DNA of 64,000 nucleotides from contig JAFFJZ010000006.1 of the NCBI GenBank assembly GCA_018340375.1, positions 10,124,001 to 10,188,000 of the forward strand, in the 5' to 3' direction. The position numbers and the translations under genes are program-made. Within the stretch, counting starts at the first letter, position 1. Every line of letters begins with the position of its first letter. Below are positions 1 to 14,654 of the stretch, piece by piece. Origin of the DNA: Gonatopus flavifemur (taxonomy: Eukaryota; Arthropoda; Insecta; Hymenoptera; Dryinidae). A model generated the notes under the pieces. The model saw only the letters and a program-made list of their open reading frames with translations, made no database searches and was not told the DNA's origin.

Positions 1-3000
1 ATATAGAGCAGGAGTAGAGCAGCAACGGCAGCAACATCAGCCCGTTCGTAAAGTTTTAAGTAGCTTAACACCGATACTACGAAATATAAAGTGCAAGAGC
101 AAGAGGTAGTATTAGAAGGCCATGGAACTACAAGGGAGGAAGATCTGGGAAACTTCGTTACGATCCAACTCCGGCGCTCTAATAAACGCGTCCTTGTTCT
201 TCTCTCCTTCTAAGTAATATAAGGACGTATAGATGAAATATCAAGACCAAGCGAGACTTTGAAATCCTCTGTCCGACAGATTGAAGGAGAGAGAAAGATT
301 TCTTAATCTTAGAACATTCGTTGTGCTTGTTATCGGTTATGAAGCGAGAAGAGACAGTTGAAAAGCCGGTCGGATCGTCGGATCCACGTACTTCGACCAC
401 GCACTCTCTCTCGTTACATCTGGTTCGGGCCATAAATGGTCAGGTTTAAGGTGCTCAGACTCAGCATTGTAATGTATAGTATTATAATTATACACGTTTG
501 TATAAAGAATTTGAGAACATCATATAGAAAAATTTCAATCCCACAACGATATAGGAAGGTGTAAATTAAATTGAAAATATCGAAGCGTATCTTTGGAAGA
601 GCCTGAAAGAGTTCCGAGTACGGTGAGTAACATCTATCGTAGTCTGACAGTCGTATATTATCCGACTTCCGATAGCCGTTCGAATCGTACAGCTTACAGC
701 GGATTATCAGGTGCCCGTTGTGTAAGAAAATGTGTATTCGAAGAAAGAGTGGGATCGAGACGAATGAGAAGGAAAGAGAGAAAAGACCAAAATAAAGGGG
801 GAATTCGAATCTTGGCACGCCCTGTTATGTTGCCCATATGTATGCATAGCCCGCGGTTCCTGCGGTGCATGCGATAATAATTCGAGGTCTTTGCTCTAGA
901 AAGAAAGAGGAGGAGAAAAGAAAATATGACCAAAGATGAATTGTGTGGAAGAAGAAAGGAAGAAGAGGAAGAATTAATTTTGCCATTATCGAATGATAAA
1001 TTGTCAGATACGTAATATACGTTGTTGGAAATATAAAATGCGAGTTCGTAATTGATAAGAAAAACTACCGCTATTACTACTACTACATTCGTACAACATT
1101 GAATGAGTACTCAACTTTCTTGAAGGTGGTCTCGTGAATTGATTCGCACAATGCGCGGAAAACGGTGTATCTCGTCTTGAAGAAAAGTTTTCGTTCCGTG
1201 AAACGAACTCGCTCTCGCATATATATATAAAGTCGTTTGCCAGGCAAATGAATCGTTTACTAAACGGACGGGGCAAATCTGCCCTTTGGCGAGTCAATCC
1301 TCTTCCGTTTTCAAGTTGAAGAGAATGGACTGAACGTAGAAAGGAAGAAGAAGTAGTAAAGAAAAGCGAAAAGATCATCGTACAAATACGATGAGCCTCT
1401 GCGCGTGCTACGATGAATCACAAAAGTCTTATTTTTTTCTCCTGCATTTCACTCGATTTCATTTCTCTCTCCTCTTCAACCTTTTCTCCTTCTAGTTACA
1501 CTCCACCAAGCGAGGAACTTGGATTATTATCACATGCATTGCAACCACTTCGGGCTACGTACATCCAACCGGTAAGGCGTGCCAAGATTCGAGTCATCGG
1601 TTTATTTGATTGCACAAAACAAGAAGAATTTTTTTCCCTCGTATTCCAATGCGTGAAGTAAAAAAACAGAGAAAGGCAGAAAGAATTTAGTTAGATCATA
1701 ATCTCAAGTTTAATCGTTATGCTAATTCCCGTATACAAGGGAAATATTTCAAATCATGGTTTCGCGATTATCTCTTGGAGTAAATTCGCATTATACCAGC
1801 AGAGGATTAATTAATTGTCCAGTTGCATCTTACATTTTTTCTTCTCTCTTGCTTTTGTTTTTTTCCCCCTTTTACTCCTTTTCTTCATTTGAAACTCTAC
1901 CTCTAATGACTCGCACGTATCACCGGCACGAGCAGGGAATAGACCATTGGACGATCGTAAAACTTTAATTACCTCGTAAATCAGGTCTCCCGATGCTCCC
2001 GAAGATCCTTGATTTTGTAATCGCTCGTATATAAGACTTGTGCTCTCGTTGAGTGGGAAAAGAAAGAAAAAGAATATTAGTTGTATACATTGATCAGACC
2101 GCGTTTTCCTCCTTCACGATATTGGAATAAATGATTGTGATTTGTCTTCTGCCTGGCTAGAAATTCATTCTCTGGACCTTGGCGGGCGGGTTAACCTCGA
2201 TCTTGTTCGGTTCCTGCAACGGAGTGCTGTAACGATTAGCGGCTATATCGAAATCTTGCCGGGAAAATCCCGCCTGAATCTAGATTCGATAGGAAATTCT
2301 AAATCGTAGGTCAATGTTCTGAATTGCACACATTTCGCTCGCGAATATGGATGAATTGTGCGTTAATGTTATAGAAGTTGTAAAAGAGAGAAAGAAAGCT
2401 TTTAGCTCGACAATTTATATGTTATAATGTGAAGAATTGAACACTTTATTGGCGTAGAGATTCTGAATTAGATCTTTAAAAGGTTCTCCTGATTCTAGAT
2501 AAACTAGATTCTAGATATACAGCGTAAGGATTTTTCATAAATAGGAGAGTTCAATGATCGTAAAGTATTTACACGTCCTCTCAAACATACGTAAATATAT
2601 TTTCTATCCAGAAGAGACTGTCCGGAACACCGATTTACAAGAGGGAAGCGAGAAAGGAACGTGCAAGAATCTATTACATCGTGAAAGAAGGTCTTTTGTG
2701 CTATATAATACAAGCAAAGCTACTACCATCATCCCGCTCACGTAGAGGAATCCCTTCTCCCTTACGTAAGAAAAAGGGCTTTCGAAGGAATATAGAGGTA
2801 GAAACCATCTCCTTCAACTAGGTATCCTTTGAACGGGAGAAAGACAACACCGAGTACGCGAGGAATGTCTTTTCATCGCGTGTACCTTGAATTCACGCAC
2901 CTGCAAGCTCCTCGGTACTCTTCCTGTTTTACCTTCCCCGAGAACCAAGAATTCTTCACTTTTCTTCCTCAGAATTTGAAAATTTGAATCAAAATTCAAT

Positions 3001-4850
3001 TTAATATCCATCCGCCGTCGATTTATCGTAAATTGATTTTCTTAAACGAGTAAGAGACATTCCTCGGCCATCGTAAGTTCTCTGTCGCGTCCCTCGAGGA
3101 AGGAACAAAGAAGGTGAACACGAGGTGAATTTAACACCGTGACATATTTACAATTCGCATGAGCGGTTTTGCGAAGATTCACGATTTGTTCTCTCCGTTT
3201 GATATCGAAGAAATTTTTAAACAAATCAAGAGAATACATAGAGTGTGGTGTAGCTAAATTTGATAATATTATACGAATATGAGTTTTTAATATCGTATAT
3301 TTATGTATTCGTGTGGAGCGGAATACGGGGAAACAAGGGCGAAGTAACCGATATACATTAAGATAAGGACATGCGAGTCTTCAGGATCCTTATACGGAAT
3401 AGTGGGTGACCACGAGAGAATGTGTAAGAGAGCAAGGTTGTTTGTTGAACTTTTTCTCCTCTTTCCGCGCGATACAGGGTATAAAACGTATAACCAACGA
3501 TCCTCTACGGCTCCTAATGAGAATTAAAGACCTCATTGTACAGGACTATACTTGTAGACTCTCCTATGTCTAGATCGTTAGGACATATTGTGAAACATTT
3601 TCCTTTTGCTCTGTTCTTTTTTTTTTGTTCATTTTGAAAAATGCATTCCTTCAGGTTATTCTATTATATTCTAGAAGATATAATCCCCGAAAGGTTTGAA
3701 CATGAATTTTTAATATATCCTGTTGAATGGAACATGGAATACACAGTTGGATGGAGAATTTCCATTCGAGGGGAAAAGAGAAATAAATCTTAGGGAATGT
3801 TGGAGAGGATCGGAAGATGGTAGTGTAGGTGCAATTAATGTAATACAGTCAGTCGAGTCGGTCGGTCGATTCCATTGCTGAAGTACCAGGTGGACTTACT
3901 TCGTACGTACACTCTACTCCTTCTCTCCATCTCTCTCTCTTTCTCTTTCAATTTCTATCTTCTCTCCATTCTCCTGAGAATTGTGAGGATCGATTTGTTT
4001 TGAGGACCTTCTCCCTCTCGTTGGGATAACACTCGATCGTTATTATTATTGCAATCAATGTAAATGAAAGTGCATCACAGATGACAAATTGCGCAGTCAA
4101 GAGACACGTCAGGAGTCTCGACGACACGTTATTATCGATATATTTTTTTCAATGAAACCAAGAGTCATTGTTGCGTGTCGTATGAATCATACAAAATCAA
4201 TTGTTGAGATTTCAAACCTTTTTCACAACGAGGATATAATGATATAGAAAGTCATTCAACGTCCTACAAGGTCTGGTAAGATCTTTGGAAGAAATAAATA
4301 CCCGCTCGTGTCGGATGACGGGCGAATCTCGTAACCGTATGCAATTAACATAAAATCTATGGGCAGACTGTCACGATGGCTATTAATTTTCAAGCCTATA
4401 TAAATTATCCAAGTTATATAGATCAAGAGACAGACAGAGAGCCATTGCACGCACAACACGAATTATTCTCGCACAGCTGCATCGAGGCTTTGAAATCACG
4501 CGGAAAACCACCTTAGATCGAATGAAAAATCCAACGAAAATAGGAGAATTTGAGATAATAATAGGATAGATCGAGATAAATAGGAATTTTCCATGATTCC
4601 TGGTAACGACGATTGAAAACGAGTCAAGGTAGCAGGGTACGTTAGACGCCGTTGTATACACCGACTAAAGACATTGCTGGATAGACGTCTGTTCTTCTCC
4701 TAGGATTGCAATTTCGAAAGAAGAGGAATAATAGAAAGAAGAGAAGGTACGTGTGGATAAGAGAGGGAAGAAATAAAAAAGAAGGAATAAAACGAACTTT
4801 TTAAAAGGCAAGTTCTTTTCTCGGCTTTTGTTTTCCCTTGCTTAGTGTTC

Positions 4851-4878
4851 TCCTCTTCTCTTCTCTTCTCTTCTCTTT
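4851..4878. repeat. (TCTTC)n microsatellite
   Basis: Pentamer TCTTC/TCTCT repeats, about five units, within the putative robo intron. Confidence 0.7.
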
Positions 4879-7397
4879 TAGTCAGCGTCGAATCTGCCGC
4901 TGGCTACACACAACCAAGAGGCAAAGCACTTGCACGTAATTTAAGAATTCCGTGGAAGATATGCTGCTCTCGCTCGCGCGCATATTCTTCACAGGTCTCT
5001 AGCTCTTATTATAGCGCGCAGAGCTTCTTCTCTGTCGATTCACATCTCGTCCTACTTTATTTCTTTCTTTATTCTACCACGACATTGCATGTCGTGTACA
5101 CAGTATATATAACGGAAGAAAAGCTAAGACGCGCTTCTTCCATCGTATTGTCCGGAATCGTAGTTTTATCATATTTTTGCTTTTACTTCACGAAACAAGA
5201 TTGAGTACACCGTAGTGGAAGCTTGAAAATACTCCCTCGTTCCAGTTCTTTCTTCTCTCTTTCTTCGATTTAGAAAAATAGTCTCGATGTAAAAAAAAAA
5301 ACATGATATAAAACACCAGGATCTTTCCTCCAGAGGTTTCAATCGAGAAATAATTTGTGAAGAATGTTGCTTTTTTCTTCAAAATTCCAAGGTTTCTTCT
5401 TACCTCGAGAAGGTATTTCATCGTTATCCGTTTTGCGGAAGATATTAATTTATAAACAATGAGATTTGAGATAGCTTCAGTTTATTCGCATTCAATAACA
5501 TAATATATCAGAATTCAATTAGTTTTTCAGTGAAAATTGCCTTTAAACCACGATTTGTGTATCTGCGATGAAACAAAGTGAAAAAGCAAACAGAGGATAA
5601 CAAAGTTCTTTAGAGACAGAGGATATTGTGTCACTTTCAGCGAATCTACATAAATTATAATTAATAATCTCATTATTTGGAACAATGTGCGAACCACACA
5701 CTTTTAAATTCTTTATCAACGACAAAACAAATCGAGTTCTCTGAAAATCCTCTGTATGGGATACAAAAAAAAGAATCTCTCATAGAAATCTTGAAAATAA
5801 CTCGCACAGCGGACATTTCGAATGAAATGGAGAATGAAAAAGAAATGAAACGCGGTAATATTAGGAATCCCTAAAACATCCAATTTGACGGAATCGAAGG
5901 TAAATTTTCATCTCACGATTCGTATTGGTATTCGATATATCGGATATCCTGCATGTCGAATGAAACATGTTGTGCATCTAATATCGTATATCATAAGCTC
6001 CAGGTGGAATTGGTATATGCAAATCCAATACCTTGAAACTGAAATATATTGTATTTATTTAACGGTGGTGTACTCCTCATTGGGCGTCTTGGGAATAATA
6101 GATCACGAGGAATAAAGAATTCGAGTGTTCCCTGGGTATCCGTTTAAGCGTTTCCTTGAACCGAGCACGTAGACACCGCAGCATCCACCACGAACCGCCG
6201 CTACCTCTATCTCTACCTTTAGGGAATCGAATTCACGTGATCCACGTGGTGTCTGGTGCACAGGTTCGCACAAGGATAAAGGGATAAGCACTGTACGAAG
6301 CAACGAAAAAGCAACGAAAAAGCGTTTTCATATAAATCGTGAAAAAAGAAAAGAAAGAATGGAAGAACGGATTGCAAAGTTCCGCGTGTATGGATCCCTG
6401 TTGCTCTAACGATGATTAAACAGCGGGGGGTGACAAAGCGGGGGATGGATTAAAGGACAAATACGATGGCGATGGTGGTGGCGGCGTTCGAAGGTTTTCA
6501 AGTACAGTGCACAAGGTATGACGTATTTTATGACTCACGTGACTCATGGGCATCATCATCATCATCGTCCTCAACATCGTTGCTCGTAAGGAGAATGAAA
6601 GAGAAAACATGGTGTCAAGTCTGACGTTGCGAAGGGTGATCCACACGAGGACTTTGTTCTTTGTTTTCTTTAAAGGGGGTGACGAGCAGAAAAGGGGGAC
6701 GCGTCTTCCAACTGCAAGTAAAAAAGAACTTATCAATTCTAAAGTACGATAGGGAGAGAAGAATAACACAGAAATGGAATCGTAGGGGATTTTAATGATT
6801 ACAAATGAAAAAATCATTATTTCCTTTTGCTCTTTCTTTCATCTCAAGATTTCCCCCGAAGATGATGAAATTCTATAATAATCGTGAAACAAGATATACT
6901 TTCTTATTCCGTCAAGATCGAAATGACGATATCGAATGAAATACGAACGTGCGAGATGGAAGTGAAATTTAATATCACGACAGTTCATTTCGAGATAGAT
7001 TCGGAATATAATTTACGTGAGCATTATTAACGAAATAATAGTACTCCTCGAAACAAAAACTTGATTTCAGGACATAATAAACGTCGTAGTTATTCTTTTT
7101 CAAGGTACATAATACTCAAGAGAGATAAGCGAGCGCGTCTAATGGCGGATGGTGTAACGAGATAGAGAAGAGAAGAAGGACTACTATGGGCACCGAGTAT
7201 AACGTACAGTAGCTGCTTGGAAAGTTTCGGTACAGGGGAAAAAGCGAATGACCCTCGTAGCCGGTGCGTAGGCAAACGACCTCCAATTAACAAACGTTGG
7301 ATCTGGAGCGAAAGAATTGGAGGGCTCTTCCTCTTTCTCTACCTCTTACCCAACTTCACATCTTTTTCCCTCATTCTTTTCCCTCGACGTTCTCCCA

Positions 7398-7441
7398 GTC
7401 GCAGTCGTCGTTGTCGTCGTGGTCGTCGTCGTCCTCGTTGT
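7398..7441. repeat. (GTC)n microsatellite
   Basis: Imperfect GTC/CGT triplet run. It explains the Arg-, Ser- and Val-rich frames on both strands here, which are not genes. Confidence 0.75.
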
Positions 7442-8770
7442 CAGACGAACTAATGAGAGGGGGCCAACGCGTGCATGCGTATACCCATGCATAACCATGA
7501 CTTCATAACTACATGTATGAATACCAATGTGAAGACTTTGATTTTCCCTGTATTTTGAGCACATTTTCGAAAAAAGAAAGACTTGTCGGATTGTAATCGA
7601 AAATACAAAATCGAGCCTGGAGCGTTCAAAAGCAATCGAATCATCATCGTTGATTCTCTTGCAAAGTTACCCCGGTTTGGACAAAAAAACAGGAGAATGA
7701 AGAAGAACAAGGGACATTGAAGACTGAGAAGAGTCATTGTATAGAGACTGTGTATACGGGGTGTAATCGAGGTCGTGCTTTGCTGAAACAATAATCGTCC
7801 ACCGCCGGCGAGACAATAAAATCTGCATCAGAAGGAAAAAGGATAGAGAAGAACGCCGCCTGTCGCTTGCCGCCCTTATTCATATCCTATGGATTGAAGG
7901 TACATAATACCAGCGAGAGTCGGAGTGCAATCTAAGATTCGCCTCGGGAAATGAGCGAGTGTAGCGTAGGTACACAAACGCAACGTTAAAAATTTGTCTT
8001 TGTTGGGTGGGTTCGTATCAACTGTGCCGTGTTGTTCCCGCATGTGGCTGTTATCTGTAACAATCATCGAATCGTAACATGAATAATTGCAACGAGATAT
8101 TTTATCATTATCGCCGATCGGTTATCTTGCTTCGTCGTTCCTTTGGGGTTCATTTTTTCAACTCTCGGACTCGAGTTTCAATCTGTAATCTATAAAAAGT
8201 ATCTGCTTCTTAACGATCCAGGAAATCAGTTGATGATAAACTCAACCAGAAATTCATGTCCCGCTTGGATTCTGACCACGTCTATCACGCTTTTCTACCC
8301 AGTAAAAAGTCAAACCTACTTTGAACTTGAATATCAGCTTATTTTGAGATGCGGTCATGGGCCGATACTGGCCGAGTACTCCCTAGTAGAAATATAATCA
8401 GTTTTCCCTATTACTGATGGGGCACTGATGAGGAAAAACTAATCAGGAAAAACTGATGACTAACTTATTGCGGGGAACTGATTTGTCTAATATGATTATT
8501 AAAATTCACATAAAACTGATCAAATTCTGACAATTTATTGCCTTTATTTACAAGAAACATTAATAGCGTGAATGTATATAAAAAATATCCGGTTTAAAGA
8601 ACATATTGATTTTATATTTCATTTGAAAAAGTACACTTATTTTAGATATATGTCCTCATCAAAATTCGAAGTATTTCAAAGAAGTTGAATTGAATTGGTT
8701 CGAATTATTGATCCCTGGTTTTGCTGTATCAAATCGATGAAACTTGACCTCAATAATTGTGAAGAGTATA

Positions 8771-9517
8771 ACACATGAGCTGAAAAGTCCTGGGTCTAAC
8801 AAAGAAAACACGGTTTTTTTTGTTAAAAATTAGCTTTATTCATCAACGTAATCTCCATCAAGAACAACACAATCATTCCAACGCCGCTCTAACATTGCAA
8901 TACCATTTTTTTAGAACGATTTATTATTTTTTACCTCAAAATAGGCCTCAGTTTCAGCGACAACCTCTTCATTCGAGCGAAATTTCTTCCCAGCGAGGAT
9001 TTTTTTTATATCTGCGAACAGCCGGTAGTCGCTGGGAGCCAAATCTGGCGAATACGGTGGATGTGGAAGCAATTCGAAGTTCAATTCATATAGTTTTGCC
9101 ATTGTTTTGATTGACTTGTGACATGGTGCGTTGTTTTGATGGAATAAAATTTTTTTCTTTGCCATATGCGGTCGTTTCTTCACAATTTCGGCCTTCAAAC
9201 GCTCCAATAATGCGATATAATATTCACTGCCGATGGTATTTCCCTTCTCAAGGTAGTCGATGAATATTACACCGCGCACATTCCAAAATAACCTTTCCAG
9301 CCGATTGTTGTGCTTTCGGGCGCTTTAGACAGGGTTCACCAGTGGCTGTCCACTCGGATGACGATCGTTTTGATTCCGGAGTGAAGTGATGGATCTATGT
9401 TTCATCCATTGTAACATATCGACGCAAAAATTCGGACTTGTTACGTTCAAAAGTAAGTAAAAGCAGTAAAATTCGCGCCATCTATGTTTTAGGCCCGGGA
9501 CTTTTTAGCCCATGTGT
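8771..9517 (-). mobile_element. 5'-truncated mariner element
   Basis: Terminal repeats ACACATGAGCTGAAAAGTCC at the left and GGACTTTTTAGCCCATGTGT at the right are bordered by TA on both sides. The 747-bp length is about half of a full mariner. Only the C-terminal part of the transposase remains between the ends, so the deletion removed the N-terminal part. Confidence 0.9.
8911..9445 (-). pseudogene. Mariner transposase, C-terminal fragment with inactivating changes
   Basis: Reading on the - strand from about 9,420, MDET (first catalytic Asp) is followed by a TAG where Trp is expected. A frame shift then leads into NVRGVIFIDYLEKG. The second catalytic motif reads HQNNAPCH, with Asn replacing Asp, and the third is SPDLAPSDYRLF. 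The N-terminal DNA-binding half is absent. A dead copy of a DD34D enzyme. Confidence 0.88.
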
Positions 9518-9784
9518 TATGCACATAACAAAGCTACCTTGGAAATTATTAGATTTTGTAAGATTATGGTATAAAAGAAGATGAGTTGTCATATGTAAAT
9601 ATTCTTCCTTGTTGTGGAATAATTTAGTTTTGTTATTTATTATGAGTAAGTATCCCTGGTGAAAATCCAAAAGTGGAAGAAACGGATATTGGAACATGTA
9701 AAATGTGGAAAAAATGTTTCAATTCCCTCCTAAATTACGCTTGGGTGACTCTTTGTTACGCTTAGATGACTCTTCAACGCTTCC

Positions 9785-10326
9785 CCTAGCAAGTTCGTGA
9801 TACGTATATCTCTTAGGTATATTTCAGGTATCGATGAGGTTTCGTATCTTTGAGGTATCATAGCAGTATACTTGAAGTATTTATACTCAATTGCAACCTC
9901 GATAATACGTTTCATATGGTTAAAAATGATACCCCAAGGATACTAGAATGAAACGTAACGTATCAGTATGTGATACGGAAATTTAACATTGCTCTCAACA
10001 GGGTTTCTGCTGTCTAGAAATTCTACCAGAATTGTTCAACCACGAATTCGCGTTGAATAGAATGACCGGTCAGACGCATAGAATTTCCAGGTATGAATTA
10101 CACTTACAATAATTGCAAATTACAAAGTCTAAATTGTAATACAAAGAAGAAGTGTTTGGTATTTTTTTAGTAACAATGATATACTGTATGAAGTTCTTTT
10201 CCAAGGGTATCCTTTCAGTATCGAAGATACTTTAAGCGTATCGTTTACGCATCATTCAAGTATCAAATTGAACATTTTGCGACGTAACATTCACGTATCA
10301 TTGAGGTAACACGAACTTGCTAGGGT
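9785..10326. mobile_element. MITE with CCCTAGCAAGTTCGTG ends
   Basis: CCCTAGCAAGTTCGTGATAC near 9,785 is mirrored by CACGAACTTGCTAGGG ending at 10,326. Both arms are full of GTATC/GATAC words (TTCAGGTATCGATGAGG and the like). It lies within the composite element at 8,381 and has no ORF of its own. Confidence 0.7.
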
Positions 10327-13300
10327 CATTTTCACTGGGGATAGTAATTTGAATATTATCTCATCATATCTCATGATTGAGGTGGAAACACCATACACAT
10401 GGTTTTATATATTTTTTGTCCTTGGCAACAACTCCTAGATTTTATTTAAGAAAAAGCCTAAGAAAATTTTGCTAAAAATTTACTTTTTCATTCTTGGAAA
10501 CATCTTAAACAAAAACATCAATTATTATTTGAGTGAACAATCATCAATTTACTATCACAATTTCACATCTTCCCTGACATAGCCTGCATTTTTGTGGGTA
10601 ATAAATGCTTCGTTAGTTACTCACAAATACCTCATCAGTGCCTCATCAGTTACTCGTTCATATCTGCTCAGTTTTTCACCCCTTGTCGGAAACTTGTGAG
10701 TTTGCTGATCAGCCTCATCATTTACTAGAGAAAATTTCTACTAAGGGCTGTTGCCAGAGTTGCCAGTACTGGTAAATCGACCCTTACCAGTACAGAGCCA
10801 GTTGAATTGACGATTGGCACTGGTCTTCTCCATCGATTTCGTAATGAGACAAAATTTTATCAATACTGGCACACACTGAGGGAAATTTCTATAGCTACTG
10901 TGGGCTGTTTTAGCTAAAAGTAAGCACCGAAGACAAATGTCGACACAATGGAAAGAACTGAATTTCAGTCAAGTTTCCAAGTAAAATGCAGTCACATTTA
11001 GTGTAACATCAACAATCTTGGACCTTGCCTGAATACACACAGTACACACATCCTTCCACACCACGCGACTTCACCGATTAATAACTCGGTTCCTATTCGA
11101 CCAATTTAACTTTTCTTTTTTTCAATTTGAAGAAAAAACTGTGCAGATTAACGTAGTATGGAAGAAGATTCACAAATATTTCACGAGAATGAAATCAATT
11201 TTTGGCGAATAACGAAAAGTATAAAAATGATTGGTGCGAATTTGCACCTTTGTGTACTTGAAGGGTTGAAACAAATTGTGGTAATTTCAATTGAATTGAA
11301 TTAAATTTGCTGGCAGCTACAGTAAATTATGCTCCAAAATTGTTCCCACATGTCCCAAATTTTATCCCAAATTGTGGTGGATATGACGAGTAATTTTTTG
11401 GAGTGTAAAACAGAGATTAAGAAAAAGTTCCAAATCGAAGAATCGAGATGTTGAATGGTGTCTAACGATGCCATTTAATGATGTGAAGATTTAAGAAGGA
11501 CAACCCCATCACAAAATGTTGAATTTATCCTCCCCAAGATCGTCCACATTCAATGTTCATCGAATTCTTCAGATAATGCAGCAACATTCGATTGTAATAA
11601 CGCGAAGTGATAAGTTTTTGAAAATAAAGCAAAGAAAAAAACAGCTTTCTGGTAAATACGATCAAAATATTCAAATGAATACATGCAAATTTTTCCTACT
11701 TCTTACATTCACCATACAATACTGAATACGCTATACTTACGATGCACAGTTGCACGATTATACGCTGGGCTCTCACCCTCGCCATATTTGATATAATTAA
11801 AGTGCACAAATAAACACAATGGTACAATGCAACCGGGTGCAACTCGAGTCTGTATATCTATACTTGGCGTTGTACTATTCTTTCTTCTTCTTTCTGCACT
11901 CAACTCGATACATCACTCCTCTTCTTTCTTCCTTTTGCTGATATAAGGGTATTCAATGCAAATGCCCACAGGGTTCATCTCTCTTTCTCTCTTTTTTCTC
12001 AAGTTCTGGTTTTATATACACATGTGTATACGTGCACATATATATATGATGTATATTACATGTACTCTGAGTCATAGATCTTGCAAAAGAATCTGAATCG
12101 ATGTTAACGTTCAACGCGTTGTGTCATTGAATAGTTATTTCGAATAAAAGTTACATACAAACTATGTACAATCATTTTCCATTTAAGAAACTTCAATATC
12201 ACGTGTATACCATCGTGTCGACTGATTTCACACAACAGAGATAACAGATTTATATCATTGTAATCGCACAACAAACTTCATTCAATGTTCCTCGCTGTAC
12301 CGCAAATTTTAATAATTTTTCAATTTTTCAATGATCCGACGAATAAAATTGGTCTACGAAATAATTTGAATTCATTTCTCAAGGAGAATAAATAAGATAA
12401 TCACGATATTTATAAAATAAGTTGAGAATAGCCACACGGGATACCTATAGGATAACAATTGTAGCACCACACAGACAGGAAAAGCAGGATTACTTTTGAT
12501 GCCGATGATCTCAAAGTACTTGTATAAATGTGCGCCAGCGCACGTTGCAATTTCCCTTTCGTCTATCTCTGTTTGTTCTCAAGGATGAAAGTGCGACAGT
12601 AGATACACGCTTTCATAGACAGACACGATCGTGAATCGTGTAAGACTCTTCCACGTGTGTAGGTACGTGTACGCTCGACTTATAGGACTTATAAAGGATT
12701 ATACGTAAAGTTGGTGTACATCAACAGAGGCTGCACATATAAGGAACACACTCTGTGCAAATGGAACCTGAAATCTACAACCGCTGATCGTAGTAAACGA
12801 CGGTGGCGGCGGTAGCATTACAATGTCGAGCCTCGAGTTACTTTGTGCGTACGTTTACCCACGCTCCAATGAGAGAATATTCACATTATTCTTCCCGATC
12901 GAAAAGGCAAAATATATTGTAATACTTTCACCGGTGTGTGATTTTCACGTGCAGCTGGTGGTATACGTGCCTTTTGTACATTTCTAAGCTTCTCTTCTGT
13001 CCCTTCAAGAGAATAAATAAAATATTTAGCAGAAATTTCCCACATTGTGATAAAATTTCGTTTCGCATCACATCTTTGGTATATTGAAAATGTTTAATCT
13101 TGCTTCACTGACTAATTAAGAAGATACAAATCTGGTCTCGTTAATTAGCCAAGCGGGTACCGGTGGTACATTGCAAATATATAATATAGAAAAACATCTA
13201 TATAATCTAATACGTGTACATATATAAACACTAGTCGAAACAACACGCAATCGCTGTCGTCGACGTCGACGACCGCGATACATCTCACTCCGAGGCAAGT

Positions 13301-14654
13301 CGAGTCGATAAATCCTTCGAGGCTCTCTCGCGGTATCTCAAAGTGTTATTTAACCGCGATTTACTACTCGTATAACGATCATATAAAGAACATGTTAATG
13401 CGCCGGGTTTTATTGCGAATACTTATATTGTTATCTGGCACTCTATAAATATGTTCATCATAATAAGAAAACGCTTTGTCGAGAAGGTTTCGTGCTGAAC
13501 GAGTAATGCGCGTTGGAAACTAATGTGTATATATTTTGTACACGCGACGACGATGCCTGAGGCCGAGTGGTGTAAGCTTTTTTGAAAAAAAGGAGAGACA
13601 TCCAAGAACGTCTAAGTAAATCATGAATGTTTCATCCCTCCTGAGTAGACTAGTCTTCGATTAACGCTGACGGTTTCGCTTAGTTGATTCTACTAATCCA
13701 ATCAGGTTGAGGGATGTTTCGAGGGCATGACACGTTCAAAGAGAGACAGAGAGCGTGTGTAGTTGGTACAGGATATAACTTGGTTACAGTATTTGTGAGC
13801 ATCGGGAGGAGCAGCCAGGACCCTTGATGTTACTTTCCTTCAACGTTTGTGAAACATTTCAACCCTAAACCTCAAAGTATGGGGTGATGACCCCCTTCTT
13901 GATTCTTCTCCTCCTTCTGCTCCTTCCGGAACTGTTGAGGGACATTAGCTGATTAGGTCCTGGAAAGAGGGTTCCCATCTTCTTTATTCTTGTTCCATTA
14001 ATCATCATGTTCGAACGTTATGCATCTCTCAACAACGCCACAAACGCAGCATAGATCAGATAAAGACGATTCATCATCGATACGGGTGACAAACAAACGA
14101 TGACAGGGTGACGGAATGACGGGATGACGGTGGCTTTTGACTTTAAGCAACAAAACATCATCATTTCGATGCATTCGACCTATCAGGTGAATTCCTTCTA
14201 TTTTGCGACTAGCTAAATGCCAATGTAGCCAACCCATACAAGCTTATTAGTTTGTTAAACACTGCTATTACCTAAACGTGTTCCGCATCCCAAGAGACAG
14301 GTACGTTTTCCGTACAATGATAACTGGTAGTAAGGATGTAGAGTATGTGCCTGATACCAAGCGCTCCCGGTGTTCCTTTATAATAGAACCAGAATCACGT
14401 ATACTCGGATTAGATTTTGCAAGAAACTTCTTGCACCGGAGTACCATTCCTGAATTATCTGTGTGTCCCTTCCTTCTCTATGTCTTCTTACTTGTGTCCC
14501 CAGATAACTCGTATATTCCATGATCTTGGAGTATTTTTCTTCTCAAAACAATGAATTCAAAAGCATAAGTTGTTTCCATGAATATGAATTCGATTGTAAA
14601 GTTGTAAAAAAGAATGGGGTGCGTATTTGAAATTGAGCCGCAAGGTCTGTTCCA

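Larger units (their letters stand above)
8381..10747. mobile_element. Composite element with CCCTWAGTAGAAAT ends
   Basis: The left end CCCTAGTAGAAATATAATCA and the right end AAATTTCTACTAAGGG form an imperfect inverted repeat. The subterminal parts carry CACTGATGAGG, AACTGATG and, inverted, CATCAGTGCCTCATCAGT. Inside are a deleted mariner (8,771-9,517) and a MITE (9,785-10,326). No clear target duplication is seen, so the borders are provisional. Confidence 0.55.

Noticed and set aside
7217..7564. Several overlapping frames rich in Arg/Ser/Val/Thr
   Set aside because: Produced by a GTC triplet repeat read in different frames.
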